A DNA stretch of 64,000 bases from Candidatus Sneabacter namystus. GTDB lineage: Bacteria; Pseudomonadota; Alphaproteobacteria; Rickettsiales; Rickettsiaceae. The stretch covers positions 248,001 through 312,000 of the forward strand of contig NZ_CP043312.1 of assembly GCF_008189685.1 (NCBI RefSeq). Direction: 5' to 3'. This document shows, piece by piece, positions 25,168 through 34,707 of the stretch. The notes under the pieces are model-generated. The model worked only from the letters and a program-made list of their open reading frames with translations. It was not told the DNA's origin and ran no database searches. Position 1 is the stretch's first letter. Every line of letters begins with the position of its first letter. The translations under genes and the position numbers were made by a program.

Positions 25168-27300
25168 ATGTCACTCTCGTATCAATATGGGGGTACGCTT
25201 AATGGCATCTCATCTCTGGAGCAAAAAGTTGTACATCTAGTACAAGACAGGAAAAATGTAGATCTTTCTTGTTTGAATTTTGCGTTTGATCTAATTCGTA
25301 GCAAATGTTTTTCGCAAGAGCGTTATGAGGCTTATTTGCGTAGTCTTTATGTTGGTGTGTTTGCCGCAAAAAAGGGTTTTGACCTTGATCTTGTTTTATT
25401 ATCTATACTTTATTATCCAATTAAGGAAAAGGTACTAGCAAATCGTGATGTAAGCGGTTTGTTGAAAAAAGAATACTTGACTTGTATGTCTCGTATTATC
25501 GCTCCAGATGATCATAAAAAGCTTTTATCTGAGATTGTATATTCTGGTGATTTTGTTTTAGAAGGGATAATTGATAAGGCTGTTTTTATCGGTATAGCAA
25601 CTTATGTATGCAAGATGGATATGGAAGATAAGTTGGGGGAAAATGAAAAGATTGCTTTGGCATTAGATGGTCTTCGTATATATGCTCCTGTTGCATCTAG
25701 AGTTGGTATGTTTTGTATAAAAGATTCAATAGAAGATAAATCTTTTGGCATTCTATATCCTGATGCTCGGGATTCAATATCTAGTTTTTTGTCTCATTAT
25801 GGAGATATGTACGATGCTATTGGTAAGTCTGTATCTGATAGATTAAGTAATGCTATATCTAATGCTAAAATTCCTTATAAATTAGAATACAGAAAAAAAA
25901 CTCCGTATTCAATTTGGCAAAAAATATTAGCTAAGCATCAGTCAATAGACGAATTATGTGATGTGATAGCATTTAGAGTGATAGTAAATTCCATAGACGC
26001 TTGTTATAAAGTGCTAGGTATAGTGCACAAAGAATACATATCTGATTACAAATATTTTAAAGATTATATTAGCGCTCCTAAATATAATGGTTATAGATCA
26101 CTTCAGACTGTGGTAATAGAATCTTCTGGAAGAAGAGTTGAGGTTCAAATTCGTACTCAACAGATGCATATTTTTGCTGAATATGGTTTAGCAGCACACT
26201 GGATATATAAATCTTCAAAATCTAATATTTTAAACATATCTGAGAGAAATGCTTTTGGCGATATTTTGTATGTTAGCCACTCGTTTTATAAAGTGAAATG
26301 TTTTCTTTCTGATGGCACAACACTTATGGTTAACCATGGTTCTACTCTTTTAGACGTGGCATTTTTGTTATCTTATGACATTGGTATGCATTGTTATGGA
26401 GGTAAGATTAACGGTAAGTCAGCATCTGTGATGAAAGTAATATCTGATGGTGATTTAGTTGAAGTGTATAGTGAAAAAAATCATACAATAGATTTTATTT
26501 CTCAGTTTTATGTCAACGATTATGGAGTGAGAGAATATATAAAAGATTATTTTTTAAAAAAAGAAAAAAAGCATTATATAGAAGAAGGCAATCGTGTTAT
26601 GCATCGTGTGTTTGAGATTATAAGGGCAGATGATTACGAAGGCGTTATAAGTAAAATTATGCAGAGTTATGGTGCAAATGATAAAGAAGAGTTTCTCTTT
26701 TTAGTTGGTAAAGGGCAAATTAGTCCTAGGTTATTGATGTCATATATTGATAAAAATAATAAGGCATTTATTTACCATAATGGTCTGTATAATAAGTTAA
26801 AAATATTGCTTTCTCACATACCGTTTTTAAAAACTTTACTTAAAGGTAAATCTAAAAATTCTGCTGTTATCTCTGCTACGTGTTGTCACCCAGTTCCAGG
26901 TGATGTCATTTTAGGAGAAGAAGATGATTTAGGTCGTGTAACTATTCATCGTAGCAATTGTAGTACTTTATCTAACATGGCTTACGATTGTAATATAGTG
27001 TTTTTACAGTGGGCAAATATAAAAAGAAAATCGAATTATCTGGCTTTCTTAAAAGTATTAACTCTTAAAAATGTTGACAGTTTTGCTATTATTGAGCGAA
27101 TTCTTTGTAAATGTTGTGCTGTTGTACAAAATATAAGATCGTGTTTGGGTAAGATAGATAGCTTGGAAGTTATTGTTTCTATAAAAGTTAGTAATGTTAC
27201 TCAAATCAGGAATATTATTTCAAAATTAAATAGTCAAAGTTGCATTTGTTCCGTTAAAAGATTGTACAATGATAGTGAAGAATGGAGTGGACGTCGTTAA
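25168..27300 (+). CDS. RelA/SpoT homologue with inactivated hydrolase domain
   Basis: Long-form stringent-response enzyme, 710 residues. The N-terminal HD hydrolase domain is recognisable but its metal ligands are gone: the HD pair reads YY (residues 82-83 in ILYYPIKEK) and the first histidine is missing. The synthetase domain (about 235-350) looks intact, with RKKTPYSIW, D265 in CDVIAFRV, FKDYISAPKYNGYRSLQT and E325 in VEVQIRT. TGS (about 372-425), the cysteine motif TCCHPVPGD and an ACT-like tail follow. So it should make but not degrade (p)ppGpp, unlike SpoT. It overlaps acpS by 32 bases. Confidence 0.93.
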   Translation: MSLSYQYGGTLNGISSLEQKVVHLVQDRKNVDLSCLNFAFDLIRSKCFSQERYEAYLRSLYVGVFAAKKGFDLDLVLLSILYYPIKEKVLANRDVSGLLKKEYLTCMSRIIAPDDHKKLLSEIVYSGDFVLEGIIDKAVFIGIATYVCKMDMEDKLGENEKIALALDGLRIYAPVASRVGMFCIKDSIEDKSFGILYPDARDSISSFLSHYGDMYDAIGKSVSDRLSNAISNAKIPYKLEYRKKTPYSIWQKILAKHQSIDELCDVIAFRVIVNSIDACYKVLGIVHKEYISDYKYFKDYISAPKYNGYRSLQTVVIESSGRRVEVQIRTQQMHIFAEYGLAAHWIYKSSKSNILNISERNAFGDILYVSHSFYKVKCFLSDGTTLMVNHGSTLLDVAFLLSYDIGMHCYGGKINGKSASVMKVISDGDLVEVYSEKNHTIDFISQFYVNDYGVREYIKDYFLKKEKKHYIEEGNRVMHRVFEIIRADDYEGVISKIMQSYGANDKEEFLFLVGKGQISPRLLMSYIDKNNKAFIYHNGLYNKLKILLSHIPFLKTLLKGKSKNSAVISATCCHPVPGDVILGEEDDLGRVTIHRSNCSTLSNMAYDCNIVFLQWANIKRKSNYLAFLKVLTLKNVDSFAIIERILCKCCAVVQNIRSCLGKIDSLEVIVSIKVSNVTQIRNIISKLNSQSCICSVKRLYNDSEEWSGRR

Positions 27301-27655
27301 TGTGTCTAGAATAAAGGGAGTATTTGAGAGGTTCGGGGAGCGTTTCGTTCAAAAGATACTACATGAAGAAGAAATCAATTTGTTTCATGTGGTCAATAAT
27401 AAGCCAAGATACCTAGCTAAGCGATTTTCTGCTAAAGAATCTGTAGCTAAGGCTTTTGGTTTCGGTATTGGTAAGATATTATCATTTCATGATATAATTG
27501 TTCGGCATGATGAATTTGGCGCTCCTTTTGTTGTTGTGCCAGATTGCAAATGGCCTGCGTTGAAAGTTGGTCGTTATACTCGACATAGTATCAGCCTCTC
27601 TATATCAGATGATGAAGAATTGGTTGTATCTTCTGTTGTCATTGTGATGTTTTAG
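27269..27655 (+). CDS. acpS: Holo-acyl-carrier-protein synthase
   Basis: Transfers the 4'-phosphopantetheine arm from CoA to acyl carrier protein, activating fatty acid synthesis. Motifs are GVDVVNVSRI with the metal-binding aspartate, and RFSAKESVAKAFGFGI with the catalytic glutamate. At 128 residues it is normal length. It starts within the end of rsh in another frame, and murC follows 34 bases later. Confidence 0.95.
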   Translation: MIVKNGVDVVNVSRIKGVFERFGERFVQKILHEEEINLFHVVNNKPRYLAKRFSAKESVAKAFGFGIGKILSFHDIIVRHDEFGAPFVVVPDCKWPALKVGRYTRHSISLSISDDEELVVSSVVIVMF

Positions 27656-27689
27656 ACATTTTTATCAAGTATACATTTTAGGTGATCTT

Positions 27690-29207
27690 ATGACATTTTG
27701 CGTTGATAAAAGATTTTTTACTATTTTTTCTTCTTCTGTACATTTTGTTGGTATAGGTGGAGCAGGAATGAGTGGCATAGCTAAGGTATTAGTGGAGTCA
27801 AATGTTACTGTTACTGGTTCTGATATTGGTAATGGTAAATTTGTGCAGCAGTTAAAGGCTTTAGGAGTAAGGGTATTTTCACAACATGATGCAAGTAATG
27901 TAGAGCACGCTTCATGCGTTGTTTTTTCTTCTGCTATATCTAAAGATAATCCAGAGATTGTATATGCAAGAAAGATGGATATTCCAGTTTTGCATAGGTC
28001 AGAGATTTTATCTCTCATTGCTAGGTTGAATTTTTGTTTTGCAGTGTCTGGATCTCACGGTAAGACAATTACTACTACTATTCTTGCTCAAGCTTTAGAA
28101 TATAGTGGTATATCTCCTACTGTAATAAACGGTGGGGTAATGATGTCAGGGAACACAAATGCATATATTGGAAAAGATAATGTATGTGTGGTAGAGGGTG
28201 ATGAATCTGATGGTTCTTTTTTAAAACTAAAGCCTGATATCGCTATTATAACAAATATTGATAAAGATCATCTTAGTAATTATGACGGAAGTTTTTACAA
28301 TATACAGAAGGCTTTTTTTCAGTTTATGTCTAATATACCAAAATATGGGTTTGTAGTTGCATGTGGAGATGATATGTGCACTAGAAGTTTAATTAATATG
28401 TCTCTGGAAAATAATAATATGGTAATTAGTTATGGTATTAAGTCTTCCGACTTAGATGTTAAAGCTATTAACATAAGGTATAACGATGGATCTACTACTT
28501 TTGACGTTGCTATATCACAGGGGAGTAAATATGTAAATTTTAGTCCTGAGGAATTTGCGAGAAGTTATGTTAAATCACATTCACAGTCGCGTAATATGCA
28601 TAATCTTGAAGTTACAAGTGATTCTGGTTGTTACGTAATTAAGGATATTTCTTTTAATGCTTTTGGAGATTTCAATGTTCTTAACTGCTTAGCTGTTCTT
28701 TCTGTCTTTTTAGGTTTGAGAATACCTTTTGACAAAAATGTGTTTCAGAAATACGCAGGTGTTGCTAGAAGATGTAATATAGTAGGTAATTATCAAGGAT
28801 CGTTAGTCATAGATGACTATGCTCATCATCCTACAGAAATTGCCGCTGTTTTGCGTGCAATAAAGTCTGGTTTGGACGTAGATAGAGTGATAGTTGTGAT
28901 AGAACCACATAGAAAGACAAGGTTAAAGGCCTTGTTAAATGACTTTGTTGACGTGCTATCTGGTGTGTCTGCTGTGTACGTTACTTCTGTGTTTGATGCA
29001 TGGGAAGAAGTTGATGAAGATATTACTTCTATGCATTTGGTAGATAAGCTTGATAATTGCAAATATGTTCAATCTGTTGCACAGCTAAAAAAAGAACTAG
29101 ATATGAACTTTGCGGAAATACCTCATTCTGTTTCTCGATCTTCTATAGTGTTTATGGGGGCTGGTAATAGTTCTTCTTGGGCTCATTCTCTTGTTGATTT
29201 AAGTTGA
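27690..29207 (+). CDS. murC: UDP-N-acetylmuramate--L-alanine ligase MurC
   Basis: ATP-dependent ligase adding the first amino acid of the peptidoglycan stem. The N-terminal Rossmann domain (FVGIGGAGMSGIAKVL), the ATP loop GSHGKTITTT, VVEGDESDGSFL and the C-terminal DDYAHHPTEI identify MurC rather than MurD, E or F. It is 505 residues, slightly long, with an insertion near residues 250-310. AGGTGA lies 8 bases before the ATG. It converges with the following gene with a 9-base overlap. Confidence 0.96.
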   Translation: MTFCVDKRFFTIFSSSVHFVGIGGAGMSGIAKVLVESNVTVTGSDIGNGKFVQQLKALGVRVFSQHDASNVEHASCVVFSSAISKDNPEIVYARKMDIPVLHRSEILSLIARLNFCFAVSGSHGKTITTTILAQALEYSGISPTVINGGVMMSGNTNAYIGKDNVCVVEGDESDGSFLKLKPDIAIITNIDKDHLSNYDGSFYNIQKAFFQFMSNIPKYGFVVACGDDMCTRSLINMSLENNNMVISYGIKSSDLDVKAINIRYNDGSTTFDVAISQGSKYVNFSPEEFARSYVKSHSQSRNMHNLEVTSDSGCYVIKDISFNAFGDFNVLNCLAVLSVFLGLRIPFDKNVFQKYAGVARRCNIVGNYQGSLVIDDYAHHPTEIAAVLRAIKSGLDVDRVIVVIEPHRKTRLKALLNDFVDVLSGVSAVYVTSVFDAWEEVDEDITSMHLVDKLDNCKYVQSVAQLKKELDMNFAEIPHSVSRSSIVFMGAGNSSSWAHSLVDLS

Positions 29208-29789
29208 AGATTGATTCGTTGTTACTATTGTAGATGAAGCGTGTGATTGCATTTCTATATAGATCCTTATTATTTGTTTTATAGTTTTTGTGATAATTTC
29301 CCAATCTGTTCTTAGTAATTCTTGGTTTTTGGTTTCTGACATACACAAGATTAATTTCTTTTCTTTATGTGTTATAGGTACTATGTAAACCTTTGTTGCT
29401 TGTTCATCTATGATTGAGCTGTAGTAAGTGTCATTAATTGTAGATTTTTCTATAACTTCAAAGTTTTTTTCTAAATAGTGTTTTATGTGAGAATTTTTTA
29501 CGTCTTCTATAATTCGCGTTAGGTGTCCATTGTTTATCTGGTATAGAGAGATAGTTTTGAATTGAAAGAATTCTTTTATGTTATTGAGAATTGTTGGTAG
29601 AGCATCTGTGTCATGTAAAGTAGAGATTTTGGATAATAAAGTTGTAACAAAAGAGTTGGATAAGATTAGGTGTAAGACTCTAATGTTTTGAGATACATAT
29701 TTTTTTCTGTATAACAGAGTAACAAATAGCATTGCACATAGAGATATAAGCATCATTATGATTATAATGTTTGTTTTTACATCAGACAT
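29199..29789 (-). CDS. Membrane-anchored protein of unknown function, possibly GAF-like
   Basis: 196 residues with one N-terminal membrane segment (about 8-26) followed by a cytoplasmic domain. The stretch from about 55 to 175 alternates helices and strands in the order expected for a GAF domain (LPTILNNIKEFFQFKTISLY, then YIVPITHKEKKLILCMSE), but identity is too weak for me to be sure. No catalytic output domain follows. It is transcribed alone, convergent with murC. Best described as a hypothetical membrane protein, perhaps sensory. Confidence 0.5.
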   Translation of the reverse strand: MSDVKTNIIIIMMLISLCAMLFVTLLYRKKYVSQNIRVLHLILSNSFVTTLLSKISTLHDTDALPTILNNIKEFFQFKTISLYQINNGHLTRIIEDVKNSHIKHYLEKNFEVIEKSTINDTYYSSIIDEQATKVYIVPITHKEKKLILCMSETKNQELLRTDWEIITKTIKQIIRIYIEMQSHASSTIVTTNQSST

Positions 29790-30034
29790 ATTATTTAACT
29801 TTAAGTTTTTTATATCATCTACATAGCACTCTAAGGTGTATAATAAAATTATGCAACTTAAAAATTAAAAATCATAAAATATATTACTTATAGTTGATAC
29901 ATTTTTAACGTTTTCGTGATTCTTTTTGAATTAATATGTTGAATAGTTATGTTGTTTAAACTGTTTTTTAATGATGATTATTGTAGAATGTACTACGTGT
30001 TTATTTGCCATTTTATTGCATTAAATAGGTGTTT

Positions 30035-32098
30035 ATGAGTCAAAACTTTCCCATTGTGATGAAAAAATTAACAAGAACAGAATGTTTTGGTTATGAAATT
30101 CTTGATGAATATTGCTGGATGCGTGATAAAGCGTGGCCCAATAATATTGTTACTGAACCGGATATAATAGAACATCTGAATCGTGAAAACGAATACAGTG
30201 AAGCGTATTTGACGCAATGGCAAAAGCAGCGTAATTCAATCTTTTCTGAGCTTAAAGGTAGGATTGTGCAGGAGTATACTACCCCACCTGTACGAAAGGA
30301 TAATTACTATTATTTCACTAGATATGAACAAGGGCAAGATTATCAAATTTTTTTGCGTTCTCATATTGATTCGCCTACAAAGGAGGAAGTTCTATTGGAC
30401 GTAAATGTGTTGTCTGAAAACCATAACTTTATTTCAGTAGGTTGCATTACTGTATCTCCTGATCACAAGTACCTTGCATATTCTGTAGATTACAAAGGAG
30501 ATGAACATTATTCTATAGAAGTTATAGACTTAGATACGCAAGAGCATGTATCTTGCACTATAAATGATAGTGCTGGCAATATTGTTTGGAGTGCTGATAG
30601 CAAGGGGTTTTGTTATGATAAATTAAATGAACAGTCAAAAAGTGATAAGATTTACTATCATTTTTTGTTCAAAAATGAGGATGATTACCTGCTTCTTACT
30701 GAACTGGATGGCAGATTTTTCGTATATGTTACCCATTCATCAGACCGTAAATATATTTTTTTTGTTGTCTCTGGGGCAAATAGCAATGAATGGTACTTCA
30801 TTCCATCAGATGATGTAACTACTGCTCCTGTTCTTATAAGACAAAGGGAGCGGGATGTAGAATACTATGTAGATCATAGAAAAGGTAAATTTTATATACG
30901 TACCAATGATCAGGATAGAAATTTTCGACTTGCGCAGGTGTCTGTTGAAGATGTGTGTAATGTAGACATGTGGACCAATTACATCGAAGATACGTCTTTA
31001 TATATGGATGAATTTGATGTTACGGAAAGCTTCATTGTATTAAAATACCTGGATAAAGGCGTTCCTTTAATTAGGGTTGTTGCTTGTGATTCAGGTGCCG
31101 TTAACACTATAAACTTTCCGGATCCTGCTTATTATGCTTCTGCTTATTCAGTTAATTATTTCTTGAACGATATAAGGGTCTCATATAACTCTTTATCAAC
31201 TCCTGCTACGACATTTTCTTATGATTTCTCTAAAAATCAATTGACACTATTACAGGTGTTAAATCCTCCTTCTGGTTTTGACTCTAATAATTATGTTATA
31301 GAAAGGGTAGAGGTTAAGGTTAGAGATGGCACGCTTGTGCCTATGACAATATTTTTTAAAAAAGGCTTTGAAAAAGATGGATCATATCCTTTATATTTGA
31401 CCGCATATGGTTCTTACGGTATCGCTCGTGATCCTTCTTTTAGTAATACAGCGATCTCTATTGTAGATCGTGGCTTTGTGTATGCTATAGCTCATGTGAG
31501 AGGAGGGGGGGAATTAGGGTACGATTGGCATAATGAGGGACGATTTTTGCAGAAGCACAATACTTTTTATGACTTTATAGATTGTACTGAATATATGATA
31601 CGGAGTAGATATACCAGTATCGGGCGTATAGCAATAGAAGGTGGTAGTGCAGGTGGCATGTTAGTAGGTGCTGTCGTAAATATGAGGCCAGATTTGTATA
31701 AATGCGCTGTTGCAAATGTTCCTTTTGTTGATGTTTTAAATACTATGCTGGATCCCTCTTTGCCTTTGACGCAGATAGAGTATGAAGAATGGGGTAATCC
31801 ACAAGAGGAAAAATATTTTCACTATATTAAATCGTATTGTCCTGTTCAAAATGTTGTTCAACAAAGCTACCCTAGCATTTTTGCAATTACTTCTATGCAG
31901 GATTTAAGAGTTGGGTATTGGGAAGCTGCCAAATGGGTGGCAAAACTAAGACAGTATAACACTTCCGATAATATCATTATGCTCAAATGCAATATGGACG
32001 CTGGACATTTTGGATCATCTGGTAGGTTCAAAATTTGGCAGGAGGTATCGGACTCTTTAGTGTTTATATTTTCACATCTTTTACATAAATTTAGCTAG
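30035..32098 (+). CDS. Oligopeptidase B (prolyl oligopeptidase family S9A)
   Basis: Cytoplasmic serine peptidase that cleaves short peptides after basic residues. The N-terminus has EYCWMRD, the S9A signature. A beta-propeller gating domain spans about 70-400, and the alpha/beta-hydrolase domain follows. The catalytic serine is in EGGSAGGML, the aspartate in QDLRVGYWEA, and the histidine in DAGHFGSSGR. GGGELGYDWHNEGR is also typical of oligopeptidase B. The length of 688 residues is normal. I use the ATG at 30035 rather than the GTG two codons before. Confidence 0.93.
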   Translation: MSQNFPIVMKKLTRTECFGYEILDEYCWMRDKAWPNNIVTEPDIIEHLNRENEYSEAYLTQWQKQRNSIFSELKGRIVQEYTTPPVRKDNYYYFTRYEQGQDYQIFLRSHIDSPTKEEVLLDVNVLSENHNFISVGCITVSPDHKYLAYSVDYKGDEHYSIEVIDLDTQEHVSCTINDSAGNIVWSADSKGFCYDKLNEQSKSDKIYYHFLFKNEDDYLLLTELDGRFFVYVTHSSDRKYIFFVVSGANSNEWYFIPSDDVTTAPVLIRQRERDVEYYVDHRKGKFYIRTNDQDRNFRLAQVSVEDVCNVDMWTNYIEDTSLYMDEFDVTESFIVLKYLDKGVPLIRVVACDSGAVNTINFPDPAYYASAYSVNYFLNDIRVSYNSLSTPATTFSYDFSKNQLTLLQVLNPPSGFDSNNYVIERVEVKVRDGTLVPMTIFFKKGFEKDGSYPLYLTAYGSYGIARDPSFSNTAISIVDRGFVYAIAHVRGGGELGYDWHNEGRFLQKHNTFYDFIDCTEYMIRSRYTSIGRIAIEGGSAGGMLVGAVVNMRPDLYKCAVANVPFVDVLNTMLDPSLPLTQIEYEEWGNPQEEKYFHYIKSYCPVQNVVQQSYPSIFAITSMQDLRVGYWEAAKWVAKLRQYNTSDNIIMLKCNMDAGHFGSSGRFKIWQEVSDSLVFIFSHLLHKFS

Positions 32099-32122
32099 CT
32101 GTACGTTAAGGTAATTACAGGT

Positions 32123-32923
32123 ATGGGTCTTATTTCCGCATGTATTTTTTCTAGAAATCACGAATGGTCTATTCGAAGAGCAATCAGATGTCTTCCGTCT
32201 ATTGTAGATGAGATTTACGTGTTCGATTTTTGTAGTACTGATAATACTGTTGCACTTGCAAATGCTATGGGAGTTAAGGTTGTAGCACTGGATGTCTTTA
32301 AGTTAGAAGATAGAAGTTTAATAGAATGTCACTGTAAAAATGATTGGATTTTGCTTTTGCGTGCAAATGAAGAGATAAGTTTAGATTTACAAAATGAAGT
32401 AGGATATATCTTTAACGGTAATATACAGGATATGTATCAGGCCTATAGTTTTAAAATCATGACTATGGGAAGGTCGGATTTTTTAATAAGACGTTTAGCA
32501 TATTCATTTTGCTCTATTAGGCTGTATAATCGGTTGTTTACCAAAGGTAAGAGTAGTGTTGAAGTTAAAGATGGCAAGACTATCTTTGTTTCAGACAAGT
32601 GCTATGATGTAGAACACTCTGTATATCCATGTGAAGGAATTGTTACTTCTCGTTCTAGTATTAGCTTAGGCGCTCTTGTAGAACAGGCAAATCTTAGTTC
32701 TGGAATTAATGCCCATGGTACGTATTGGCGTAATGGTGATGGTTATCCTTCTATTTGTAGAATAATAATTGGTATGTTTTATAAGCTATTTATTATGTAT
32801 ATGGTAAGAAGGTATTTTATTTTTGGATTTTGTGGCTTTGTAGATTCTCTTGTTTATGCTTTTGAAGAATTTTTACGCTTAGTCAAAATTCGTGAAGAAG
32901 CAATGAAGAGAAGGGGTAGATAA
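32123..32923 (+). CDS. Family 2 glycosyltransferase (WaaE-like) with altered DxD motif
   Basis: 266-residue GT-A fold protein. It begins ISACIFSRNHEWSIRRAI and has EIYVFDFCSTDNTVALA, the nucleotide-sugar binding region typical of WaaE/KdtX-type lipopolysaccharide core transferases. The metal-binding DADE motif normally following WVLWL reads LLLRANEE here (residues 78-84), losing both aspartates. A hydrophobic C-terminal segment (about 210-240) may associate with the membrane. Activity is therefore uncertain. It stands alone between ptrB and tRNA-Ser. Confidence 0.8.
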   Translation: MGLISACIFSRNHEWSIRRAIRCLPSIVDEIYVFDFCSTDNTVALANAMGVKVVALDVFKLEDRSLIECHCKNDWILLLRANEEISLDLQNEVGYIFNGNIQDMYQAYSFKIMTMGRSDFLIRRLAYSFCSIRLYNRLFTKGKSSVEVKDGKTIFVSDKCYDVEHSVYPCEGIVTSRSSISLGALVEQANLSSGINAHGTYWRNGDGYPSICRIIIGMFYKLFIMYMVRRYFIFGFCGFVDSLVYAFEEFLRLVKIREEAMKRRGR

Positions 32924-32940
32924 TATGTTGCTAATAAAAT

Positions 32941-33031
32941 TGGCGGAAAGAGCGGGATTCGAACCCGCGGTACGGGAAAACCGTACACACGCTTTCCAAG
33001 CGTGCACTTTAAGCCTCTCAGTCATCTTTCC
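32941..33031 (-). tRNA. tRNA-Ser (anticodon GGA)
   Basis: Class II tRNA with a long variable arm. The acceptor stem GGAAAGA pairs with TCTTTCC, the anticodon GGA is encoded at 32995-32997, and the 3' CCA is encoded (32941-32943). It follows the leftward grpE group by about 24 bases. Confidence 0.96.
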
Positions 33032-33054
33032 TAGTATTTAGTATTATATATCTC

Positions 33055-34083
33055 TTAGTTACATCTTCGTACTATACTATACATATCTTTCTCTTTGTAA
33101 TAACTAAGTTTTCTTATAAACATTTCCTCTGCTAATTCGTTCTCATTTAACAACGTTTTCACTGTGATAAGTCTTGTGCCTTTAATATTTTGCATTTTTA
33201 CTATTGTGCCATATATCTTAGAGTATTGCAGTGCTAATTGTTCCGAAAATTCTTTATTATCGAAAGAGCAAGTTATAATTTTAGCTTTATTTTTATATCG
33301 AACAGTCACATTGGAAGGTTTTCTAGTACGTAAAGCATCTATGAATTCTGTTACAGCTTGTTGTAATGCTAGATATTCAGACGCAGCATTGTACGTTTTG
33401 GTAAATTCTTTTTTTGTATTTTGTGATAGAACTGTATATTGAACTTCAACTTTGAAAATACCCTCTGATATAAAAAATAACTCTTCTGTTGCAAGAGTTA
33501 TTGTATCCTTTATCATTGTAGGAAATAATTTTCTTAGATCTTCATAGCGTGCCTTTGTATGTCTAAGAGGTACTTGTACTACACTGACACCTAAAATTTT
33601 TAAATCCTTTTTACTGCGTTGCCAGGCACTGTGCCAATTTGTATTAGAAGAGTATAAGCGAGTATTTCTTTTCACTAATGGTATTAGTACCTCATAAGTT
33701 TGTGCAAGATGTTTATATTGAGGAAAATAACAAGATACTAAATTTAGTATCTTAGGCATGAAGCAGGAAAACGTTACATCTGCACAATAACTAACTGATG
33801 ACAATGATTCGTTGTTTATTTCTTTAATATTAATACAATCACGTAATTTGTGGTATGGTACTTGTGATACCTGTTTTTCTGATAAAACAATCTCTTTTGT
33901 TTTTAGTGCTAATTTCAGGGCGTTTTGTCTTCCGTAATGTAGAGCAGCTATTTTGGCTTCGTGTTCATTGTTTCCTGTTGCTGTAACATGCACCATGTCG
34001 AGTATTATCGTCGATGATTCTGATGCCGATGCTGAAAAATTGACTGTTAAAGCGTAAATAATTACAAAAAATACTCGTCGCAT
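33055..34083 (-). CDS. Exported DUF2066-like protein
   Basis: A signal peptide (about 1-20, ending SASASES) precedes a 320-residue periplasmic protein. The first part (DMVHVTATGNNEHEAKIAAL, then HYGRQNALKLAL) and YEVLIPLVKRNTRLYSSN resemble DUF2066, an uncharacterised proteobacterial family. Five mature cysteines lie before residue 120. The gene follows grpE by two bases on the same strand, so it is co-transcribed with it. Function is unknown. Confidence 0.6.
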   Translation of the reverse strand: MRRVFFVIIYALTVNFSASASESSTIILDMVHVTATGNNEHEAKIAALHYGRQNALKLALKTKEIVLSEKQVSQVPYHKLRDCINIKEINNESLSSVSYCADVTFSCFMPKILNLVSCYFPQYKHLAQTYEVLIPLVKRNTRLYSSNTNWHSAWQRSKKDLKILGVSVVQVPLRHTKARYEDLRKLFPTMIKDTITLATEELFFISEGIFKVEVQYTVLSQNTKKEFTKTYNAASEYLALQQAVTEFIDALRTRKPSNVTVRYKNKAKIITCSFDNKEFSEQLALQYSKIYGTIVKMQNIKGTRLITVKTLLNENELAEEMFIRKLSYYKEKDMYSIVRRCN

Positions 34084-34085
34084 TG

Positions 34086-34667
34086 CTATTCAACGACAGA
34101 TACTAACGCAGCCCTCAATAATCTATCTTTGAATTTGTAACCTACCTGCATAAGCGATGCTATTGAATTTTTGGGATAATTTTCATTTTTTACTTTAGAT
34201 ATAGCGTTGTGTAATTCGCAATCAAACGCGTCTCCAGGTTTTGGATCTATAACTTCGACACCAAATCTAGAAAAAATCTTAGACAATTCATCTTTTGTCA
34301 TTTGTACTCCTTGTACAATTTCTTTCATCAAATGCACATTTTCTTCTGTATTATTCAAAGCATTACTTAGGCCGTCCATAATAGGTAAAAGAGATTTAAA
34401 TATTTCTGTGGTAGCATACATTTTTATTTCAGCTACTTGTGCTTCGTGTCTACGACGCATATTTTGATTTTCAGCTAGAGCCGCTAACAAGCGTTCTTGC
34501 GTATTTACTAAGGCTGATTTTAATTCTTCTTCGCTTAATTTTTTGTCAAGATCTGGTTCATGATGTCTCTTTCCTACTAAATTCTCTTTTGGATCGGATT
34601 TTTCTTTTGTGTCAAATTTTTTCTTATTTTGTTCTGATTTTTCTTCTTTATCGTCTATATTTGGCAT
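34086..34667 (-). CDS. grpE: DnaK nucleotide exchange factor GrpE
   Basis: Releases ADP from DnaK, completing the chaperone cycle. The N-terminal 40 residues are highly charged; a long coiled coil (about 47-100) is followed by the conserved head domain with FGVEVIDPKPGDAFDCELHN and VGYKFKDRLLRAALV. The length of 193 residues is normal. It lies 40 bases after the alpha/beta hydrolase gene. dnaK and dnaJ are at 52-55 kb. Confidence 0.95.
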   Translation of the reverse strand: MPNIDDKEEKSEQNKKKFDTKEKSDPKENLVGKRHHEPDLDKKLSEEELKSALVNTQERLLAALAENQNMRRRHEAQVAEIKMYATTEIFKSLLPIMDGLSNALNNTEENVHLMKEIVQGVQMTKDELSKIFSRFGVEVIDPKPGDAFDCELHNAISKVKNENYPKNSIASLMQVGYKFKDRLLRAALVSVVE

Positions 34668-34707
34668 ACGCAGATTTAATAATTATTTATCAGATGTCTA
34701 TAATCAT

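Noticed and set aside
27269-27300. rsh-acpS overlap as a possible frameshift fusion
   Set aside because: Each protein is complete with normal ends, so it is an ordinary gene overlap.
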